A stretch of DNA of 64,000 nucleotides from Pseudoclavibacter sp. RFBB5 (lineage in GTDB: Bacteria; Actinomycetota; Actinomycetes; Actinomycetales; Microbacteriaceae): positions 1 to 64,000 of the forward strand of contig NZ_PSTZ01000003.1 in NCBI RefSeq assembly GCF_002931555.1. Reading direction: 5' to 3'. Made by a program: the position numbers and the translations under genes. Below, one piece after another: positions 59,934-64,000 of this stretch. The notes beneath the pieces were generated by a model. The model saw nothing but the letters and a program-made list of their open reading frames with translations. It made no database searches and was not told the origin of the DNA. How positions within the stretch are numbered: position 1 is the first letter of the stretch; each line of letters opens with the position of its first letter.

Positions 59934-60926
59934 ATGCGGAACGTCATCATCATCGGCTCCGGCCCCGCGGGCTACACCGCCGCCATCTACGCGGCGCGCG
60001 CAGGCCTGAAGCCGGTTGTCATCACCTCGAGCGTCGAGGTCGGCGGCGAGCTCATGAACACGACCGACGTCGAGAACTTCCCCGGCTTCCCCGAGGGCAT
60101 CATGGGGCCCGAGCTCATGGAGCGCATGCAGGCGCAGGCCGAGCGCTTCGGCGCCGAGCTCGTCTACGACGACGTCACGTCCGTCGAGCTCGACGGCGAC
60201 GTCAAGCGTGTCTCCACGTCGTACAGCGGGGACTTCGAAGCGCGCACCATCATCATCTCCACTGGATCCGCGTACCGGAAGCTCGGCCTCGATGCCGAAG
60301 CTCGCCTCTCCGGCCGCGGCGTCTCCTGGTGCGCGACCTGCGATGGCGCGTTCTTCAAGGACCAGCACATCGCCGTCGTCGGCGGCGGTGACTCGGCCAT
60401 GGAGGAGGCGACGTTCCTGACGCGCTTCGCGAGCAAGGTCACGATCATCCACCGCTCCGAGAACCTGCGCGCGTCGGTCATCATGCGCGAGCGCGCGGAG
60501 CACAACCCGAAGATCGACTGGATGCTCAACTCCCGCATCGAAGACATCGCCGGTGAGGCCAGCGTCGAGGGTGCGAGCGTGCTCAACACCGCGACCAACG
60601 AACGCACCGAGCTGCCGGTGACCGGCGTGTTCGTCGCCATCGGCAACGACCCGCGCATCGACCTGTTCAGGAACATCCTCGACATCACCGACGAGGGCAC
60701 CATCTGGGTCGACGGCCGCTCCTCGCGCACCAGCATCCCCGGCGTCTTCGCGGCCGGCGACGTCATCGACCCGCACTACCGCCAGGCCATCACTGCCGCG
60801 GGGTCCGGCACGGTCGCAGCGTTGGACGCCGAGGCGTACCTCGCGGCGCAGCCCGAGCCCATCGCGGAAGAGTCCGAGGAGCAGGCTGCAGCAGCGGTCA
60901 CCGAGAACGAGACCGTCATCGTCTGA
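59934..60926 (+). CDS. trxB: thioredoxin reductase
   Basis: The product has 330 residues from the ATG at 59934 with GGAGGA upstream. FAD loop IIGSGPAGYTAAIYAARA, redox motif CATCDGAFF, NADPH loop VVGGGDSAMEEATFL and GVFAAGDVIDPHYRQA are all present. An acidic tail (EESEEQAAAAVTENETVIV) extends past the core. It reduces TrxA, encoded next. Confidence 0.95.
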   Translation: MRNVIIIGSGPAGYTAAIYAARAGLKPVVITSSVEVGGELMNTTDVENFPGFPEGIMGPELMERMQAQAERFGAELVYDDVTSVELDGDVKRVSTSYSGDFEARTIIISTGSAYRKLGLDAEARLSGRGVSWCATCDGAFFKDQHIAVVGGGDSAMEEATFLTRFASKVTIIHRSENLRASVIMRERAEHNPKIDWMLNSRIEDIAGEASVEGASVLNTATNERTELPVTGVFVAIGNDPRIDLFRNILDITDEGTIWVDGRSSRTSIPGVFAAGDVIDPHYRQAITAAGSGTVAALDAEAYLAAQPEPIAEESEEQAAAAVTENETVIV

Positions 60927-61017
60927 CCCGCCTGGTGCCGCATCCGCTCAATCCGAGCAGGCACTCCGCGCCGAACAGCATCCACCACGAAGCACGACAA
61001 CTCCCACGGAGGTACCA

Positions 61018-61341
61018 ATGTCAGAACCGATCGTCGCCACCACGGCGAACTTCGACCAGATCGTGGCAGACGCCCCAGGTCCCGTCATCGTCGACTTCTG
61101 GGCGCCCTGGTGCGGCCCGTGCCGTCAGGTCGCGCCGGTGCTCGACCAGATGAGCGAAGCCCACGAGAACCTCTCCATCGTCAAGGTGAACGTCGATGAC
61201 GAGCCCGACCTGGCCATGAAGTTCCGCATCACGAGCATCCCCGCCCTCAAGCTGTTCTCGAACGGCGAGGTCGTCAAGGAGGTCGTCGGCGCGTACCCGC
61301 GCGCGGCCCTCGAGAAGCAGTTCGCCGACTACCTGGGCTAA
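61018..61341 (+). CDS. trxA: thioredoxin
   Basis: The product has 107 residues with the redox motif WCGPC in DFWAPWCGPCRQVAPVLDQ and the cis-Pro loop ITSIPALKLFSNGEV. GGAGG sits upstream. It is the partner of TrxB. Gap to trxB is 91 bp. Confidence 0.95.
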   Translation: MSEPIVATTANFDQIVADAPGPVIVDFWAPWCGPCRQVAPVLDQMSEAHENLSIVKVNVDDEPDLAMKFRITSIPALKLFSNGEVVKEVVGAYPRAALEKQFADYLG

Positions 61342-61365
61342 GCCTCAGAGCTAGGTCACGCAGAC

Positions 61366-61851
61366 ATGGCGCGAGCGCCCATCACCCCCGCGACGAAGGC
61401 GCTCGACGCAGCCGGGGTCGAGCACGTGGTTCACAGCTACGTGCACGACCCCGGCGTCTCTGCGTTCGGGGCGGAGGCCGCCGAGAAGCTCGGCGTCGAC
61501 GAGTCACGCGTCTTCAAGACACTCGTCGTGCAGCTGGATGACAAGCAGCTCGCGGTTGCCGTCGTCCCCGTCAGCGGCTCCCTCGACGTGCGCGCTCTGG
61601 CGCAGGCGGCCGGATGCAAGCGCGCGGCCCTCGCCGACACGGCGCTCGCCGAGAAGCGCACCGGGTACGTGCGGGGCGGTATCAGCCCGTTCGGGCAACG
61701 GATGCGCCTGGCCACCTACCTCGACGACTCCGCCTTGGCGTACCCGACGATCTTCGTGTCCGGCGGTCGACGCGGCCTCGACATCGAGGTCGCCCCCAGC
61801 GCCCTCCTGCACGTGTTGGACGGGCAGCGCGCGCCGATCGCTCGCGACTGA
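61366..61851 (+). CDS. ybaK: Cys-tRNA(Pro)/Cys-tRNA(Cys) deacylase YbaK
   Basis: The product has 161 residues of the YbaK/ProX fold. The signature is VFKTLVVQLDDKQLAVAVVPVSGSLDVRALAQAAGCKRAALAD with the Lys in VFKTL, followed by YVRGGISPFGQR. It clears mischarged Cys-tRNA(Pro). It follows trxA closely, although the functional link is only proximity. Confidence 0.88.
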   Translation: MARAPITPATKALDAAGVEHVVHSYVHDPGVSAFGAEAAEKLGVDESRVFKTLVVQLDDKQLAVAVVPVSGSLDVRALAQAAGCKRAALADTALAEKRTGYVRGGISPFGQRMRLATYLDDSALAYPTIFVSGGRRGLDIEVAPSALLHVLDGQRAPIARD

Positions 61852-61955
61852 CCCCGGACACGGGAGGGCCGTGCAGTCCACTTCCTGCATGCGGTTCGCG
61901 AAGGAACTCTCCACTCGGGCGTATCCTGGGATTTCGACTCTCGCGAAGGAACCCC

Positions 61956-63278
61956 GTGACGCATCCAGGAGACGTCGGCCCGCAGACAGGCCGCAACCTT
62001 GACCCGTGGTACACCAGCTACGCCGACCGCACCGCCGGTCTGGCCGCCAGCGAGGTCCGAGCCCTCTTCGCCGTCGCCTCCCGCCCCGAGGTCGTCTCTC
62101 TCGCAGGCGGCATGCCGTTCGTGCAGGCGCTCCCCGAGGAGCTCATCCACTCCGCCTTCACCACGATGATGCGGGAGCACGGCTCCGAGGCCCTGCAGTA
62201 CGGCGGCGGACAGGGCATCCCCGAGGTGCGAGAGCAGATCCTGCAGGTCATGAGCCTCGAGGGCATCAACGACGCTTCCGCGGATGACGTCGTCACGACG
62301 ACCGGCTCGCAGCACGCACTCGACCTCGTGTCGAAGCTCTTCCTCAACCCGGGCGACGTCGTCCTCACGGAGGCGCCCAGCTACGTCGGCGCGCTCGGAA
62401 CGTTCAAGTCGTATCAGGCAGACGTGGCGCAGGTCACGATCGACGAAGACGGGCTCATCCCCGAGGCCCTCGAGGAGAACATCGCGCGTCTTCGAGCCGA
62501 CGGCAGAACCATCAAGTTCCTCTACACCGTCGCGAACTACAACAACCCGGCCGGCGTGACCATGAGCCTCGAGCGGCGTATCCGCGTGCTCGAGATCTGC
62601 AAGCGCGAGCACATCCTGATCCTCGAGGACAACCCGTACGGGCTCCTGTACTTCGACAAGCCCGGCCTTCCCGCGCTGCGCTCGATGGACGCCGAGAACG
62701 TCATCTACCTCGGCTCGTTCTCGAAGATCCTCTCGCCCGGCCTGCGCGTCGGCTGGGCCCTCGCGCCACACGCCATCCGCGAGAAGCTGATCCTGGCGGT
62801 CGAGGCTTCGATCCTCTCCCCGTCGACCTTCAACCAGTGGGTCGTCACGGAGTACCTGCGGCAGAGCGACTGGCAACAGCAGATCGAGGGCTACCGCGCT
62901 GTCTACCGCGAACGCCGCGACGTGATGGACCGGGCTCTGCACGAGCACCTGCCCCAGCTCAGCTGGACGAAGCCGGACGGTGGCTTCTTCGTCTGGGTGC
63001 GCCTTCCCGAGCAGCTCGACTCGAAGCAGATGCTGCCCCGCGCCGTCAAAGAGCTCGTCGCCTACACGCCCGGAACCGCGTCCTACGCCGACGGCCGCGG
63101 CCGCCACGAGATGCGCCTCTCGTTCTGCTACCCCACGCCCGAACGCATCAAGGTAGGCGTGCGGCGTCTCGCCAACGTGATCAACGGCGAGCTCGACCTC
63201 GTCGAGACGTTCGGCACGTCGGCGCGACGCGGGCCGGACGAGGACCGCGTCAACATGCCCCCGCCGAACATCTCCTGA
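61956..63278 (+). CDS. PLP-dependent aminotransferase (class I/II, LysN/AADAT-like)
   Basis: The product has 440 residues from the GTG at 61956, with GAAGGA six bases upstream. The PLP Lys lies in GSFSKILSPGLRVGW. NYNNPAGV carries the Asn/Pro of the cofactor pocket, and DNPYGLL the Asp. The C-terminal GGFFVWVRLP contributes to substrate binding. It resembles 2-aminoadipate or valine-pyruvate type enzymes of the MocR-like fold I group, without an HTH domain. The upstream open frame is not part of it. Confidence 0.85.
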   Translation: MTHPGDVGPQTGRNLDPWYTSYADRTAGLAASEVRALFAVASRPEVVSLAGGMPFVQALPEELIHSAFTTMMREHGSEALQYGGGQGIPEVREQILQVMSLEGINDASADDVVTTTGSQHALDLVSKLFLNPGDVVLTEAPSYVGALGTFKSYQADVAQVTIDEDGLIPEALEENIARLRADGRTIKFLYTVANYNNPAGVTMSLERRIRVLEICKREHILILEDNPYGLLYFDKPGLPALRSMDAENVIYLGSFSKILSPGLRVGWALAPHAIREKLILAVEASILSPSTFNQWVVTEYLRQSDWQQQIEGYRAVYRERRDVMDRALHEHLPQLSWTKPDGGFFVWVRLPEQLDSKQMLPRAVKELVAYTPGTASYADGRGRHEMRLSFCYPTPERIKVGVRRLANVINGELDLVETFGTSARRGPDEDRVNMPPPNIS

Positions 63279-63313
63279 CCGCGGCACCTGACTCTCCTAC
63301 GAAGGGAACCCCA

Positions 63314-64000
63314 TTGAGCATCGAGGGCCTGCACGTCGTCATCCTCTCCGGCGGCATCTCGCACGAGCGAGACGTGTCGCTGCGCTCCGGCAGGCGAGTC
63401 GCGGATGCGCTCAGTCGAGCGGGTGCGGACGTCACCATCCGCGAGCCCGACGCGTCGCTGCTGGGTTTTCTCGAGGAGACGAAGCCTGATGTCGTGTGGC
63501 CGCTGCTGCACGGCTCCAGCGGTGAGAACGGCGCGCTCTACTCCCTGCTCCGCGCTGGCCGCTTCCCGTACGTCGGGTCGCGTCCGACGTCCGCGCGTCT
63601 CGCCTGGAACAAGGCGACCGCGAAGGCGATCGCGAAGCGCGCTGGCCTGGCCACGCCGCCTTCGATCGTGCTCGAGAACAGCACGTTCCGGGAACTCGGT
63701 GCCGAGGCCGTGATGCGCCTCATCGCCCGCGGTATCGAGCTGCCGGCAGTCGTGAAGCCCGTCGAGGGCGGCTCCGCACAGGGGGTCACCTCGGTGGCCT
63801 CGTTCGAGGAGCTCCCGCAGGCGCTCGTCACCGCGTTCACCTACGACGACACCGTCATCATCGAGAAGCGCATCGAGGGCCGTGAGGTGATGGTCGGCGT
63901 GCTCGACCTGGATGGCGAGCCGCTCGCACTCCCCGCGGTCGAGGTCGTCGCCAACAACGGCGTGTACGACTACGAGGCGCGCTACAACGCCGGCGAGACG
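63314..64000 (+). CDS. ddl: D-alanine--D-alanine ligase family protein, 3' end outside window
   Basis: The frame opens at TTG (63314), with GAAGGGA seven bases upstream, and stays open for 229 codons to the window edge. Landmarks are VVILSGGISHERDVSLRSG at the N-terminus, WPLLHGSSGENGALYSLLRAGRFPYVGS, then AAWNK-like RLAWNKATAKAIAKRAGLATPPS and VVKPVEGGSAQGVTSV of the ATP-grasp fold. It ligates D-Ala for the wall. The metal-binding C-terminal part is not visible. TTG start and position before the usual parB-parA-dnaA region fit this family. Confidence 0.9.
   Translation, partial: MSIEGLHVVILSGGISHERDVSLRSGRRVADALSRAGADVTIREPDASLLGFLEETKPDVVWPLLHGSSGENGALYSLLRAGRFPYVGSRPTSARLAWNKATAKAIAKRAGLATPPSIVLENSTFRELGAEAVMRLIARGIELPAVVKPVEGGSAQGVTSVASFEELPQALVTAFTYDDTVIIEKRIEGREVMVGVLDLDGEPLALPAVEVVANNGVYDYEARYNAGET

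Overview
The window is high-GC actinobacterial DNA. Gene content and order point to a Microbacteriaceae-like chromosome: dense coding, many 4-bp ATGA overlaps, GTG starts, an NhaA-DsbA fusion and the polyprenol-phosphomannose transferase MptB. The right end approaches the replication origin. The block rpsF-ssb-rpsR-rplI, dnaB, pcnA, DUF6049, murJ, trxB, trxA and a D-Ala-D-Ala ligase is the arm that in this family usually runs on to parB/parA and dnaA, which lie beyond the window. No rRNA, tRNA, IS element or CRISPR array was seen.

Layout. 1-7.1 kb is accessory: a zinc-ribbon protein, membrane proteins, an orphan protein with two Imm61-like immunity domains, two membrane microproteins among repeated AACCCATGGGTT palindromes, an ArsR regulator overlapping a His-rich repeat protein, and a CPBP protease. 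7.1-18.9 kb is a minus-strand catabolic region: FAH-family (XylX-like) dehydratase, D-2-hydroxyacid dehydrogenase, aldehyde dehydrogenase, HAD phosphatase, RpiA, a 2-oxoglutarate-semialdehyde-type dehydrogenase, FGGY kinase, SDR and aquaglyceroporin, followed by a GntR/FCD regulator and a hydrolase. I read it as a polyol branch (channel, SDR, kinase, RpiA) joined to the last steps of an oxidative pentonate (Weimberg-type) route. 19-30.8 kb holds a FGE-fold protein, two LiaS/DesK-type two-component systems (the second divergent from an FtsX-type ABC exporter), a LysR/EamA pair and a tyrosine phosphatase. Two related copies of a two-hairpin repeat sit in convergent spacers at 22.6 and 27.8 kb and bracket the ABC/two-component module.

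31-45 kb carries an AraC-type regulator, an Asp23/Gls24-AmaP envelope operon ending in a 32-residue microprotein, a FitAB/VapBC toxin-antitoxin pair with a perfect palindromic operator, a PadR-controlled DrrAB-like exporter, a second PadR with an AarF/UbiB kinase, a receiver-thioredoxin reductase-like fusion and NhaA-DsbA. 45-64 kb is the conserved origin-proximal arm. Its most striking non-coding feature is a roughly 300-bp cluster of DnaA-box-like sequences directly upstream of dnaB.

All calls come from reading the sequence and recalled family motifs. No database search was run.
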